A stretch of DNA of 64,000 nucleotides from Paenibacillus sonchi (GTDB lineage: Bacteria > Bacillota > Bacilli > Paenibacillales > Paenibacillaceae). Made by a program: the position numbers and the translations under genes. Shown piece after piece: positions 8,368 to 16,189 of the stretch. The DNA lies in the NCBI RefSeq assembly GCF_016772475.1, contig NZ_CP068596.1:192224-256223 (forward strand). The letters are read 5' to 3'. The notes beneath the pieces were generated by a model that was not told the origin of the DNA, ran no database searches, and saw only the letters and a list, made by a program, of their open reading frames with translations. Within the stretch, counting starts at the first letter, position 1. Every line of letters starts with the position of its first letter.

Positions 8368-8878
8368 AAATTCTCAAAGAGCTTATACCAAAGGCAGTAA
8401 ATGTTTACCGAGTATTTAACGGAACTGATGCGATTAAATTCGATGAAACGAAAACGATTCTAGGCGTCAAAGAATATTGCCTTGTTACAGGGGAGAAACT
8501 TCAAACGGGTTTATTCAATAACGTTAAATCAATGGCGGATTTTAAAAATGTAATAGAAGGCGTATTTACAAAAAATACCGCTGGTAAGCTTTTTTATAGT
8601 CGTTATCTAGAAATCATCGACGATGGTAGGGATCGTCCCTATTATAAGGGCAGTATGAAGGACAACTTTATATATACAAATGGGCTGGAAGTCATGGAAG
8701 GGCAAAAGATTTTCTAACTGATACCGCCAAGCTAATAGAACAAAACGATAATATTGCGAAGGTTGAGTTAGATACTACATTGTTTGACAATCCGGATGAC
8801 AAATGGACACTAACTATTGAATATGTAAATGATAAGTGGCTTCTGGCATCATCACTTGTACCTATGCCAACAAATTAG
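8368..8878 (+). pseudogene. 5'-truncated, frameshifted protein, possibly IseA-like
   Basis: Coding sequence starts without an ATG directly after the boundary repeat (TEILKELIPKAVNVYRVFNG) and runs in frame to a TAA near 8715, then continues in another frame (TDTAKLIEQNDNIAKVELDT ... WTLTIEYVNDKWLLASS) to TAG at 8878. Adding one base in CTAA near 8713 would restore one reading frame. The pattern of a short beta-rich protein ending with a WTL-type strand recalls the IseA/YoeB inhibitor of DL-endopeptidases, but this is a weak match. Clearly non-functional as it stands. Confidence 0.5.
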
Positions 8879-8952
8879 ATATTACTTGTGCCACGGCTTT
8901 ACACTCCTCTTGTATCATCTAGATCGTTTGAGCTGTTTCGTTATAAAATGAT

Positions 8953-8988
8953 AAAAAAGCCGAGGACAGGATATTCCATGTCCCCGGC
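8953..8988 (-). terminator. Terminator of the peptidase gene
   Basis: Minus strand: GCCGGGGACATGG with a matching CCTGTCCTCGGC, then six T. It sits 9 bp after the stop codon of the gene at 8997. Confidence 0.85.
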
Positions 8989-8996
8989 TTACTTAT

Positions 8997-9575
8997 TTAA
9001 CTGAGTAGAAATTTTTGAGTAATAAGCGAAGCATCTTGGTATCCCCACATCCGCTGCATTACATCAGCCAACGTTATCTTAACACCGCCACTAGGATCGC
9101 AAACAAGATATCGGTAAAAACCGGAAGCCGAGGAATCCCATCCGTCCACTAATACATAATGGGTATGACGAGAATCAGTATACAGCCGCACCATACAGAC
9201 ATTACCGTTCTCAACTTCCTCAGAAACGTCAGAAATTACAGTACTAGTTACAGAAATGTTCTGACCGCCAATTGTTGTCGAATAGGTGAAGCCTGATGTG
9301 TATAAATCAGCTGTTTTGTTTGTAGCATATTGTGTTGCTTTTGCAACAGCATTATATGTGTTTTCATTGCTATTGGACAGACCGCCCTTATACAGTGAAA
9401 ACATGGCTACAGAAGTAATTGCACATCCATTTTCCGCGATGGTCCCAGTTGCGCCCGATTTGCCGCAATATGAGTAAAAGTTGGTATCATGAAAAACGTC
9501 ACCCCCACCACCAGGATAGTGAATCGAAGAACTAGCTTGGTTGATCAGATTAGAAGACGAAAGTGCATGTGGCAT
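8997..9575 (-). CDS. C39-like papain-fold cysteine peptidase
   Basis: 192 residues. The segment ENGCAITSVAMF (about residue 50) carries the candidate catalytic Cys, HTHYVLVDGWD (about 139) the His and VCDPSGG the Asp, the usual order of peptidase C39-like family 2. There is no clear signal peptide; residues 1-25 are Ser-rich. Good GGGAGG site before the ATG at 9575. It stands alone between two terminators. Such proteins are often exported toxins or wall-acting peptidases; the substrate is unknown. A folded leader may lie at 9606-9672. Confidence 0.65.
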   Translation of the reverse strand: MPHALSSSNLINQASSSIHYPGGGGDVFHDTNFYSYCGKSGATGTIAENGCAITSVAMFSLYKGGLSNSNENTYNAVAKATQYATNKTADLYTSGFTYSTTIGGQNISVTSTVISDVSEEVENGNVCMVRLYTDSRHTHYVLVDGWDSSASGFYRYLVCDPSGGVKITLADVMQRMWGYQDASLITQKFLLS

Positions 9576-9605
9576 TGTTATTTCCTCCCTAAAGTTATGT
9601 TTTTA

Positions 9606-9672
9606 TTGTAAGGACCGTGGGATCAATGTTGGAGGTTGATCCCAAACCATCCACATCGTTGCGGCCTTATTT
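9606..9672 (-). promoter_or_regulatory. Folded leader upstream of the C39-like peptidase
   Basis: Minus strand: TAAGGCCG pairs with CGGTCCTTA at the base, and TGGGATCAA with TTGATCCCA inside. No T-run follows, so it is not a simple terminator. The rest of 9576-9940 shows nothing I recognise. Confidence 0.3.
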
Positions 9673-9942
9673 ATTAAAGTGAAACATAACAGAGTTAGTA
9701 CAACCACCTTTCAAGAAATAATTCTGGGTCATAGGCTCTTCTTGATGAATCAGGGGGCTACTTGCAGTTTCTTGATCTACAAAGCCTTAATGTTTTGGAG
9801 AAATAGGTAGTTTCAACAGCTTTTCAAAGGGTGCTGGTAAAAATTGATTTACCACGTAAAAACATATTCTTCAATGAAATTAGGACTGCTAAATGCATAT
9901 CCTAATTTTTTACAAAAATTAATCGAACATACGTTCCGCACC

Positions 9943-9982
9943 GGTTATATAATAACGATATTCTCTCACTTAATATATAAGA
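9943..9982 (+). promoter_or_regulatory. Weak SigO-type promoter candidate
   Basis: GGTTATATAA, 19 bp containing TTCTCTCACTT, then AATATATAAG. The spacing and the CTC-rich spacer match the stronger promoters at 19946, 20787, 37833 and 61664, but the -35 box differs at three positions. It lies 25 bp before the sigma-like gene. Confidence 0.35.
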
Positions 9983-10006
9983 AGGATAATAGTGGGAGGT
10001 AATTTT

Positions 10007-10435
10007 ATGTCGACTAATATCGAAAACAGACCAGCGACTCGGGAAGAAAATCAAGCTTTATCCAAGTATATAGCACAGAACCAAGCTCTTTTTAAGAATC
10101 CTGTTATTTGCGGTTTTTTTGAAAGTCCCGAACACGTCAGGTTATTGTGCCAAAATATTCTCTTCCCTACAACTGAAAATAGAAGTCATCTTGAAAGGGC
10201 ATTTCAGCGGTATTTCTTCCAAATACGGTTTACAAAGTACCTCGGATCGTTAATCCGTTTTTGCGATATAGATTACCACAGGAAGAGGACAAGAGAGGAG
10301 CAACGTAATCCACTGGTCTTTGATACGCCTGTTGACGAAAGTGGTGATGCAACCTTTGGGGAACTGGTTTACAGTAATTCCATTGCTTTAGAGGATGAAT
10401 TTACCTTAAATCAATCGAATCGAGTTTGTACCTGA
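10007..10435 (+). CDS. Truncated SigO/UviA-type sigma-like protein, 142 aa
   Basis: The start at 10007 (MSTNIENRP) has GGGAGG 7 bp upstream. The segment RFTKYLGSLIRFCDIDYHRK then NPLVFDTPVDESGDATFGEL aligns by eye with RFIKYMAKLIHNNSINYDKK ... FPLTLDNDENLESSL of the SigO-like protein at 20020. The region-4 helix-turn-helix that should follow is missing and the frame stops at 10435, so it is either a decayed gene or an N-terminal-only regulator. DNA recognition of a -35 box would be lost. Confidence 0.55.
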   Translation: MSTNIENRPATREENQALSKYIAQNQALFKNPVICGFFESPEHVRLLCQNILFPTTENRSHLERAFQRYFFQIRFTKYLGSLIRFCDIDYHRKRTREEQRNPLVFDTPVDESGDATFGELVYSNSIALEDEFTLNQSNRVCT

Positions 10436-10740
10436 TCATTATAGAAAGCACCGACCCAAAAGGCCGATTTACCAAAAAGTAAGTACACATAAGAATATTA
10501 TTTTAACAATGGTGTTCTTAGTACACTTTAGTACACCTGTTTCATATTAGATAACGCTACCCCACCCTATAGCCTGACCACTGTAGTAGCTACGGGTCCG
10601 TTTTTCGCGCCTAAACATGAGGTCACGACAAAAAGGAAACCGCTCAAAATGTGAACGGCTCCCCCTATTTAAGTAACTTTATTTAATTAAATTTCTACAA
10701 AGAATCAAAAAGGCTTAAAGGTCATAGGCTTCTCGTTTCC
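10436..10740. other. Intergenic region with a minus-strand terminator
   Basis: The only clear feature is at 10631-10658: on the minus strand CCGTTC-ACATTTTGA-GCGG then TTTCCTTTTTG, a likely terminator for the genes at 10741-11193. The repeated TAGTACACTTTAGTACAC near 10520 is a short direct repeat of unknown meaning. Confidence 0.5.
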
Positions 10741-11058
10741 TTACTGCACCTGCTCCAAGATGCCACTGAGCAATCCCTCTGTAATTTTAGCCGGGTAGTA
10801 TCCAGCACGGTCACGCAAGATGTTCTCAATGATCCATGCCTTACGCGTCCAGTACTTATAATTCTTAGCGCCTTCGCTTTGCCCTGCCTGTAAAGCCGCT
10901 ATTTCAGGTTGCGCGGCATCTCCTTTATTTATTATCCTCAGCAGATTGAATGCGCTCTTGCGTTCATCCCGAACAAGCCTTAACAACACGATTAAATAGT
11001 AACTCTCTTTCTCCATAAGCTCCTGTGTCGATCGTTCTGCTGCTGACAACAAAACCAT
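10741..11058 (-). CDS. Hypothetical helical protein, 105 aa
   Basis: Not recognised. Largely helical and charged (ESYYLIVLLRLVRDERKSAF). The ATG at 11058 lies 9 bp after the stop of the zinc-ribbon gene and has a poor ribosome site; the next in-frame ATG (residue 15, MEKESYY) follows CAGGAG and may be the real start. Co-transcribed with the small zinc-ribbon gene. Confidence 0.5.
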   Translation of the reverse strand: MVLLSAAERSTQELMEKESYYLIVLLRLVRDERKSAFNLLRIINKGDAAQPEIAALQAGQSEGAKNYKYWTRKAWIIENILRDRAGYYPAKITEGLLSGILEQVQ

Positions 11059-11067
11059 CTCTTCAGC

Positions 11068-11193
11068 TCACACCGGCCTTCTCATGCCGTTTCTCTGAAT
11101 ATCGTTTTGGTAGACTTCCATATCACAAAATGAGCAGTATAGGCCGTTACCGGCTGGTTCAACAGCCGATCCGCAATAAGCACATGTCTGCAT
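11068..11193 (-). CDS. Small zinc-ribbon protein, 41 aa
   Basis: Starts MQTCAYCGSAVEPAGNG and continues LYCSFCDMEVYQ, giving two CxxC knuckles 15 residues apart, a compact zinc ribbon. AAGGAG lies 9 bp before the ATG. It ends with GTG TGA just ahead of the next gene. Function unknown; such tiny ribbons are common in Bacillales and often bind RNA or partner proteins. Confidence 0.65.
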   Translation of the reverse strand: MQTCAYCGSAVEPAGNGLYCSFCDMEVYQNDIQRNGMRRPV

Positions 11194-11321
11194 GTTTTCG
11201 GACTCCTTCCCTAGCGTTTTCATTCAAAATGCATCTTTAAATGTATCCCGTTTTTTTGCATGATCTGTTAAACTATAAGTGCGAGTGACCCGGCAAAAGT
11301 TTCTCGCCCAAAGTCGATTGT

Positions 11322-11507
11322 TCATCCAATCGGCTTTTTTATTTGCTGCTCTCCTATCCTATTATACTGATTAATTAATTCATCCAATACCATAGATTGC
11401 TTGATTACGGCAGGATGCAGAAAATTCCTGTGTTTTTCTGTCAGGGCGTGAAGACGTTTCCTGGCACGTTCAATTTGTAATTGCATGGGCATGCTTTTTT
11501 TTCCCAT
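11322..11507 (-). CDS. Spo0E-family aspartyl-phosphate phosphatase
   Basis: 61 residues. The pattern IERARKRLHALTEKHRNFLH then VIKQSMVLDELINQYNR matches the Spo0E family, where the SQxLDxLIxxY segment docks on and dephosphorylates Spo0A~P. A good AAAAGGAGATG site precedes the ATG. A plasmid-borne Spo0E would delay host sporulation. The terminator hairpin CGATTG/CAATCG overlaps its 3' end. Another member is at 45910. Confidence 0.8.
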   Translation of the reverse strand: MGKKSMPMQLQIERARKRLHALTEKHRNFLHPAVIKQSMVLDELINQYNRIGEQQIKKPIG

Positions 11508-11600
11508 AGAACCACATCTCCTTTTGTGATATTTTAGGTTTTTATGTCAAATACTTGAATCATAGTTAGAAGACAACACTCCATTTATTGAGAGTAACCA

Positions 11601-11742
11601 TTGCATAAAAATTAAAGTATGGTATAATGTTTGCGTAAGAGTCGAGAAAGCATCCCTCTTACCCAACCTTCAGTAGAGGTTGAAACTATTTAGGGTTTCG
11701 ATTTAGGGGCTATAACCGTTGCGAGCGGTTATAGCCCTTTTT
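11601..11742 (+). ncRNA. Candidate small structured RNA with own promoter and terminator
   Basis: -35 TTGCAT (11601-11606), 16 bp, -10 TATAAT (11623-11628). The transcript of about 107 bases has four hairpins: GTAAGAG/CTCTTAC, AACCT/AGGTT around TCAGTAG, GAAAC/GTTTC around TATTTAGG, and GGGCTATAACCG/CGGTTATAGCCC followed by TTTTT. A related sequence lies at 18327-18430 with changed but matching stems. The strand is set by the promoter and T-run. It could be a copy-control or other plasmid RNA; I do not recognise the family with certainty. Confidence 0.6.
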
Positions 11743-11867
11743 ACGTCTTGTCCAGCTCAGATTCAACCGTTTAAGTAATTCTCATAGCATTCTGGACAAG
11801 GTATCTATTCTAGGAGCAACCCTTTTATGTGTGAAGAAATTAGATTTCGTATGCTAGGAGCTGATCC

Positions 11868-12295
11868 CATGCGGAAGGCAAAAGGGAAAAAATGCATTCC
11901 ATAAAAAAGAACCGGCGCATGCCGGTTCTCTCCTTCCTTCCCTGCTTCAGCTCACAGTTCCCTTGTACGATGATGCAGCGCAGCGGAATCATGGTGCTTG
12001 CCCTTCAGCGTGGCCGCTTGATGATAAGCGTAGCAGCGCGGAGCGTTCATGATGCTGCCATGCCTTCCCGAGCTTCCCCACCAGCATGCCCTTGACCTTG
12101 GCTCCGTGCGGGGTGTTAAGAGCGGCACAGGAACCTAGAGCGCCTTAGCCGGGGCGCTCTGCCCCCGGTTTAGGCGCTCTAGTTATCGGGCCAAGTAACC
12201 CTGCAGCGGGGCGTACCGGCTCTTAGGTGGCCGATCTTGCCGCCTTAGAGCCGGTAGCCTCAGCCCGATCGTTCTTCAGACCTTCAGCTTTCGCT
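11868..12295 (-). ncRNA. Large structured RNA candidate, copy A (full length)
   Basis: About 400 bp present almost complete at 19243-19625 and in part at 37456-37710 and 35401-35495. Read on the minus strand it starts with a domain closed by ATCGGGC/GCCCGAT holding ACCGGCTCTTAGG/CCTAAGAGCCGGT, then CTAGAGCGCCT/AGGCGCTCTAG, the invariant ACACCCCGCACGGAGCC, and ends with AGAACCGGCATGCGCCGGTTCT plus six T, an intrinsic terminator. No good reading frame is conserved. Upstream (12365-12380) is CTTGGTTTCAACCAGG, a near-palindrome also found near copies B and D. No clear promoter seen. Confidence 0.6.
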
Positions 12296-12515
12296 TTTCG
12301 CTCTTTTCAGCGGAGCAGCTCCCCGATCCCTGAATGACTCCCCTACCTACATGACTGCTTGGTTTCAACCAGGGCGTACAAAAAGCCGATCAGATCCACT
12401 TAAATAAAAATCATTGCTTTGTAAATAGAAAAGAACTTTCCCCTGAAGGAAAGTCCTAAATGCATCAGATAGGAACCTGGCCTTAGCCACAACCTGCGTT
12501 ATGTGCAATCTTTAT

Positions 12516-12866
12516 TTATTTATTTAAAGAGTTAAATTCAATCCATTTAGCTAAAATGGGACGATAAAAGATCAAATTTCCATTTAGATCAACGTATGGG
12601 ATGAGATCGTAAGCATGAGTAGGCCTGGTAGTTCTTCTCTTTTCTCCGTCCTGTTTAATAATTCCCTTTAAAGCATCTGTGGAAATTCGTAAATAATCAG
12701 CAGCCTCATTAAGATTAAATATTGTATTTTGAGACACTGAATCTTCTGATGTATCAGCCAGAGACGGAGAATATCTTTTTTCATAATTGACATGTATGTA
12801 CGTACATGCAATTAATGTTCCACAAAAAAGGATAACGGAAACTAAATAAATCCAATGTCTTTTCAT
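12516..12866 (-). CDS. Membrane-anchored protein with excisionase-type helix-turn-helix
   Basis: 116 residues. A single N-terminal transmembrane segment (WIYLVSVILFCGTLIACTYI), a short Ser/Asp linker, then IFNLNEAADYLRISTDALKG, a MerR/excisionase-like fold with the C-terminal beta hairpin LIPYVDLNGNLIFYRPILAK. AGGAGG precedes the ATG at 12866. A membrane-tethered DNA-binding domain could hold DNA at the membrane or release it after cleavage. Upstream lie a 40-bp perfect hairpin (12903-12942) and a SigO-type promoter candidate (12947-12985). Confidence 0.55.
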   Translation of the reverse strand: MKRHWIYLVSVILFCGTLIACTYIHVNYEKRYSPSLADTSEDSVSQNTIFNLNEAADYLRISTDALKGIIKQDGEKRRTTRPTHAYDLIPYVDLNGNLIFYRPILAKWIEFNSLNK

Positions 12867-12902
12867 ATTTTACCTCCTCATATTGGCCGCCCCAGGAGTA
12901 AA

Positions 12903-12985
12903 CACCAAAAGCACCGCGGTTGTTATCGCGGTGCTTTTGGTGTGCCATTACATTATTACGAGGGCTGGTGAACCGTGTTACAACA
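12903..12985 (-). promoter_or_regulatory. SigO-type promoter candidate and strong hairpin before the membrane protein
   Basis: Minus strand: TGTTGTAACA (12976-12985), 19 bp ending CCCTCGTA, then ATAATGTAATGG. This fits the motif found before the sigO-like operon, apart from the first base. Next comes a near-perfect hairpin (CACCAAAAGCACCGCG with CGCGGTGCTTTTGGTG, 12903-12942) in the untranslated leader. Confidence 0.4.
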
Positions 12986-13047
12986 CTGTTTAAGTCCCCC
13001 AACCATGCCCATTTACAATCAAGATTTGCGACGTAGAAACAATAAAA

Positions 13048-14442
13048 CTACAGAGAACCAAGTAATATAACGCTTTTTTTAGCAAGCCGATGCACCTCAC
13101 TTGATAGTTTTTTGAATTTCTCCTTCGCTTGGAGATCTGCATAATCTCTATATTCCTCAAAAAGAGTAATACAATTAATTATATTTTTTCCACTATTTAT
13201 TATAATCGATAAATTTAAACTTTGTAAAAGAAGTTCTATTGCATTATCAATATCCTCATTTGTATTGAAACGATACACGGCCAAGTCACCAAGAAATTGA
13301 GCGTAGCTCTCTTTTAAAATAGCCGGTTTATACTCGCCAAAATCCGTTTTGTCCGATTGATAAGGAATAAATGCTGCAAAACGTTCCAGGATGCTATCAA
13401 TATTCAACTCATATAAATTCGCTGCTTTGACCATGTTACTTACAGCAATGAATATTTCATCTTCTTGCGATGCTATGTAATCCGCATACTCGTTCAAAAC
13501 CTCCACTTCTCCGGACATCAAACGATAGAGCAAAGTGTTGGCAACAGCCCATTCCGAAAATTGTCCAAGAATTCGTTTAGCTTCCTCATCCTTTTCTTGA
13601 ACCCAATTTTTACCGCCTGCATACAGATCCACAAATTCCAAAGCTCTCTTGTAGTCCCCACACTCTTCACTAGCTGTAGATCGAGCCAGATAAGAATACA
13701 AAATATAGTAATATAAAGGGCGTTCCGCCCGTTTCTGGATTTCTTCTGATCGTTCAGAACGGCATTGTAAATCATACTGAATGGTTGCAACCTTGTGCAT
13801 CTCCTTGGCTAAAGCATCGACTTTCTCCCATTTGTGAACCATTCCAAAAACATGCATCAATTGCTTTAAAGCTTCAAGCTGATCCGCTTCATCGAGACGA
13901 TTGACGTACGGCTCAAATTGAGTTGCCGCGCGCATATTCTCTTCAAGATCCTCTCCTAAATTAATCAGGAACAAACGGTAACGACAAAGCGCAAGCCGTT
14001 CCGAATGCTGGTATTTCTCAGCTTCGCTGACATGTCTGTAGATGAGCGCCGCAGCTTGATTATGCTTGCTGGCAAGCAGTTCTTCAGCCACATCAAACAT
14101 CGCTGGGACATAAGACAAATTATCCAATAAAGGGGGCACGATTCGCTCAATACAATCCAAACGCCCCAGCACCGCGCACTTCAAGACAAACGGGCGTATC
14201 CTACGCATTGATACATTAAAGGCAAAGCACTCTTCTACGTAAGCATCAAATAGAAAATCTTCAGCTAACCCCATCCCCTTTGTAATTGAATCTAATTGAC
14301 GTACTGATATTGGCCTGCTGCCTTGGAGAACCCGACTAAGTGTTCCAGAATTTATTCCGGAAAGTTCAGAAAAACGTGAGTAGCTCATGTTGTTTTTCCG
14401 CATGTACTTCATTAAAGTCTCTCGTATATTTTCTATTTCCAA
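13048..14442 (-). CDS. XRE-family helix-turn-helix regulator with TPR-like domain (RRNPP type)
   Basis: 464 residues. The N-terminal HTH includes MSYSRFSELSGINSGTLSRV (residues 19-38); the rest is helical with pairs typical of TPR-like repeats (HNQAAALIYRHVSEAEKYQH; ECGDYKRALEFVDLYAGG; DIDNAIELLLQSLNLSI). This is the layout of peptide-sensing RRNPP regulators. The start is TTG at 14442 after GGGGAGGTG. A leader with promoter and terminator lies at 14547-14673. No convincing signal-peptide pheromone gene was found next to it, so peptide sensing is unproved. Confidence 0.65.
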   Translation of the reverse strand: MEIENIRETLMKYMRKNNMSYSRFSELSGINSGTLSRVLQGSRPISVRQLDSITKGMGLAEDFLFDAYVEECFAFNVSMRRIRPFVLKCAVLGRLDCIERIVPPLLDNLSYVPAMFDVAEELLASKHNQAAALIYRHVSEAEKYQHSERLALCRYRLFLINLGEDLEENMRAATQFEPYVNRLDEADQLEALKQLMHVFGMVHKWEKVDALAKEMHKVATIQYDLQCRSERSEEIQKRAERPLYYYILYSYLARSTASEECGDYKRALEFVDLYAGGKNWVQEKDEEAKRILGQFSEWAVANTLLYRLMSGEVEVLNEYADYIASQEDEIFIAVSNMVKAANLYELNIDSILERFAAFIPYQSDKTDFGEYKPAILKESYAQFLGDLAVYRFNTNEDIDNAIELLLQSLNLSIIINSGKNIINCITLFEEYRDYADLQAKEKFKKLSSEVHRLAKKSVILLGSL

Positions 14443-14546
14443 ACAGACACCTCCCCAACAAAAAATCCATTTTAAGGATGAATATTAAGATAATAGTAGG
14501 CGCGAATTGAACGGCGGTCAACAATAAATTTTCCTGAATTTGTTAC

Positions 14547-14673
14547 AAAAAAGGAGACATACCCTCTTAGATGATAAGAGGGTATGTCTCCTTTGGACCC
14601 GGCAAAAGGTTTATTGCAGCCGGAAGAATACCGGCATTTTATTCCATTATACAACGAATTATTTTTCGTGCAA
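14547..14673 (-). promoter_or_regulatory. Promoter plus terminator leader (or small RNA) before the XRE/TPR regulator
   Basis: Minus strand: -35 TTGCAC (14668-14673), 16 bp, -10 TATAAT (14646-14651). The 93-base transcript has a GCCGG/CCGGC hairpin, the phrase TTTTGCCGGGTCCAAA and a perfect 17-bp terminator stem GGAGACATACCCTCTTA with six T. The regulator gene starts about 105 bp beyond. The terminator base GGAGACA matches the five leaders in front of DNA-processing genes, but the upstream part differs. GACCCGGCAAAAG also occurs at 11289. Confidence 0.55.
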
Positions 14674-14761
14674 TATATTTCATGGATTATAAAACGTGAT
14701 GTAAAATTATTTCCTCCCCTATCATGAAGAAATAGACTAAATATGAGGAGATATTACCAAA

Positions 14762-14983
14762 GTGAGGATCAAGGAAGCAAGGGAAGCCGCAGGGTATACG
14801 CAAGAATCAATCGTACACATGATCAACAACACCATGAAATGCACTTTACGAAACTACCAGAACATTGAATACGGTGTCGTGATCCCGAACGTCACCTTGG
14901 CGCTTCTAATTAGCCACTTGTATAAGATTGATCCCCGCGAAGTGGACGAGTGGAAATACCCGGATAAACGTACCAATCTGTAG
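14762..14983 (+). CDS. Small XRE-family DNA-binding protein
   Basis: 73 residues from a GTG start with GAGGAG 12 bp upstream. The HTH is MRIKEAREAAGYTQESIVHM followed by TLRNYQNIEYGVVIPNVTLA, a one-domain Cro/C1-like repressor with the usual LYKIDPREVDEW end. It diverges from the XRE/TPR regulator across the leader at 14547-14673 and may control it. Confidence 0.7.
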   Translation: MRIKEAREAAGYTQESIVHMINNTMKCTLRNYQNIEYGVVIPNVTLALLISHLYKIDPREVDEWKYPDKRTNL

Positions 14984-15072
14984 AAAAAAGGATGCGCTTG
15001 TGCTATACTGGCACAAAGGCAATTGAATTTCCTACTTGTCATTGTTTCAAAGGACATTGGGTATAATAAAAA

Positions 15073-15200
15073 ATAGCCGTGATGTTGACCGCATCACGAC
15101 TATCCAGACAAATTGCCAGTGGGCGACCACGGCGAAAGTTTCATTCATATGAGCGAAAAACCACCGGATCAAGGGCCCAACCTATCGCCGGTGGTTTTTC
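15073..15200 (+). ncRNA. Candidate type I antitoxin RNA
   Basis: A TATAAT box at about 15062 is followed by AAAAAATAGCCGTGATG. The RNA would end at the hairpin AAACCACCGG/CCGGTGGTTT followed by TTC near 15200. It is complementary to the last part of the toxin mRNA, which is transcribed towards it and ends at the hairpin ATAGTCGTGATG/CATCACGGCTAT plus T-run near 15066. Overlap at the 3' ends is the arrangement of txpA/ratA and bsrG/SR4 in B. subtilis. Confidence 0.55.
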
Positions 15201-15316
15201 TTGTCTTTACGTGGCTTCATCTGTTTCCGGCTGCCAAACAAAGTCTTTAGGCCAGCAAATATGCCGACCAATTTTAGCAGCAAATCCAGAATCTTCACGA
15301 CCAGATCAAGTGACAC
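15182..15316 (-). CDS. Small hydrophobic peptide, candidate type I toxin
   Basis: 44 residues from GTG at 15316, after GAGAGGGGGTGA: MSLDLVVKILDLLLKLVGIF, then AGLKTLFGSRKQMKPRKDKK. One membrane helix followed by a strongly basic tail is typical of type I toxins. An extended -10 element TGATATAAT lies about 75 bp upstream (near 15390). The convergent RNA at 15073-15200 overlaps its 3' end. Too short for most gene finders. Likely a plasmid-stability module. Confidence 0.6.
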   Translation of the reverse strand: MSLDLVVKILDLLLKLVGIFAGLKTLFGSRKQMKPRKDKKNHRR

Positions 15317-15418
15317 AGCGTCACCCCCTCTCGGGTAGCTTCACCGTGCCGATAATCCCACCGGTTACTTGTCTACCGCCTATTATATCAGGTTTGGACA
15401 AAGGCCGATAGCTATACA

Positions 15419-15485
15419 ATTTAGGTTACCTAAATTATTATGAGGTTAACAGTGACAACTAATTAAAGTAACCTAAATTATAAAG
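15419..15485. promoter_or_regulatory. Operator-like repeats upstream of the ribbon-helix-helix-like gene
   Basis: AATTTAGGTTACCTAAATT (15419-15437) is a near-perfect palindrome, and the half-site GTAACCTAAATTAT recurs at 15469-15482. Both lie immediately before the gene at 15501 and fit autoregulation by a small repressor. Confidence 0.45.
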
Positions 15486-15500
15486 GGGGCAACTCCCAAC

Positions 15501-16036
15501 ATGCAATCACCAAGCCAAGAACCACGGCCCGTTGGCCGTCCAGCCCAGGGCATCACCAAAAAAGTTTCGCTCACGCTGTCAGAAGAAGAATGGAACGAAA
15601 TTGAGCAGTCCGGCATGACTAAAGGAGCCTTCGTAAAAGATAGAATGAGAAAAGCAAAAAAGGCGGCTTCTCTGGAAGCCAGCACAGCGCTACAACCCAA
15701 TACACAATTTGAACGTGAGCGTAGAAGCGTTGACTACCCCGGCATTATGCTGAAGAACGATGGAGTATTTACCAACAATTTTTAAATGAAGAGCTGCCGC
15801 CTGATGATGTTATAGAAGCCGCAAAGAAATCCATGTATAAAGTGCTGTACCCGAACCAAGCTGAAAATGCTGTACTGGAGACACGCGATCAGTACATTTG
15901 CCCGTTTACCGGGAAGCGATTCAGCTCAATGGATAAGCTTGTCGGATCTGCGATCCCTACCTTGATCCAGTGGGCCACCGCCCAGCAGCGAAGAGAAGCG
16001 GAACGGGCGGCCGCCCGTTCTCAAGAAAACTCGTGA
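15501..16036 (+). pseudogene. Ribbon-helix-helix-like protein split by a frameshift
   Basis: The first frame (15501-15785) gives GRPAQGITKKVSLTLSEEEW, a CopG/Arc-like start, and ends at TAA. The second frame (to 16036) reads RHYAEERWSIYQQFLNEELP ... ETRDQYICPFTGKRFSSMDK. One extra C in the CCCC run near 15737 would join them into one protein of about 178 residues. It may be a real mutation, a base-calling error or a programmed shift. Palindromic operators precede it. Function unknown beyond the DNA-binding-like N-terminus. Confidence 0.5.
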
Positions 16037-16189
16037 TTCCCCTTCATAAGCTGCACAGAACATCCAACAGATGATAACGCACCAAGGGTAAGCAGGGGGT
16101 CCAGGGGGAAGGCTTCCCCCTGGCGCCGCTCGATCCGGCTCCCTGGCGCAAAAAAAGGGGAATCAGATCCCCGATTCCCCGGCCTTCAT

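Noticed and set aside
11892..12095. Plus-strand frame MHSIKKNRRMPVLSF in the structured element
   Set aside because: The matching frame is broken in copy B and the DNA changes preserve stems, not codons.
12781..13002. Small frame overlapping the membrane protein gene, possible pheromone for the XRE/TPR regulator
   Set aside because: It has no signal peptide and its DNA is explained by a promoter motif and a hairpin.
14472..14654. 60-residue minus-strand frame
   Set aside because: It covers a terminator hairpin and promoter; no ribosome site.
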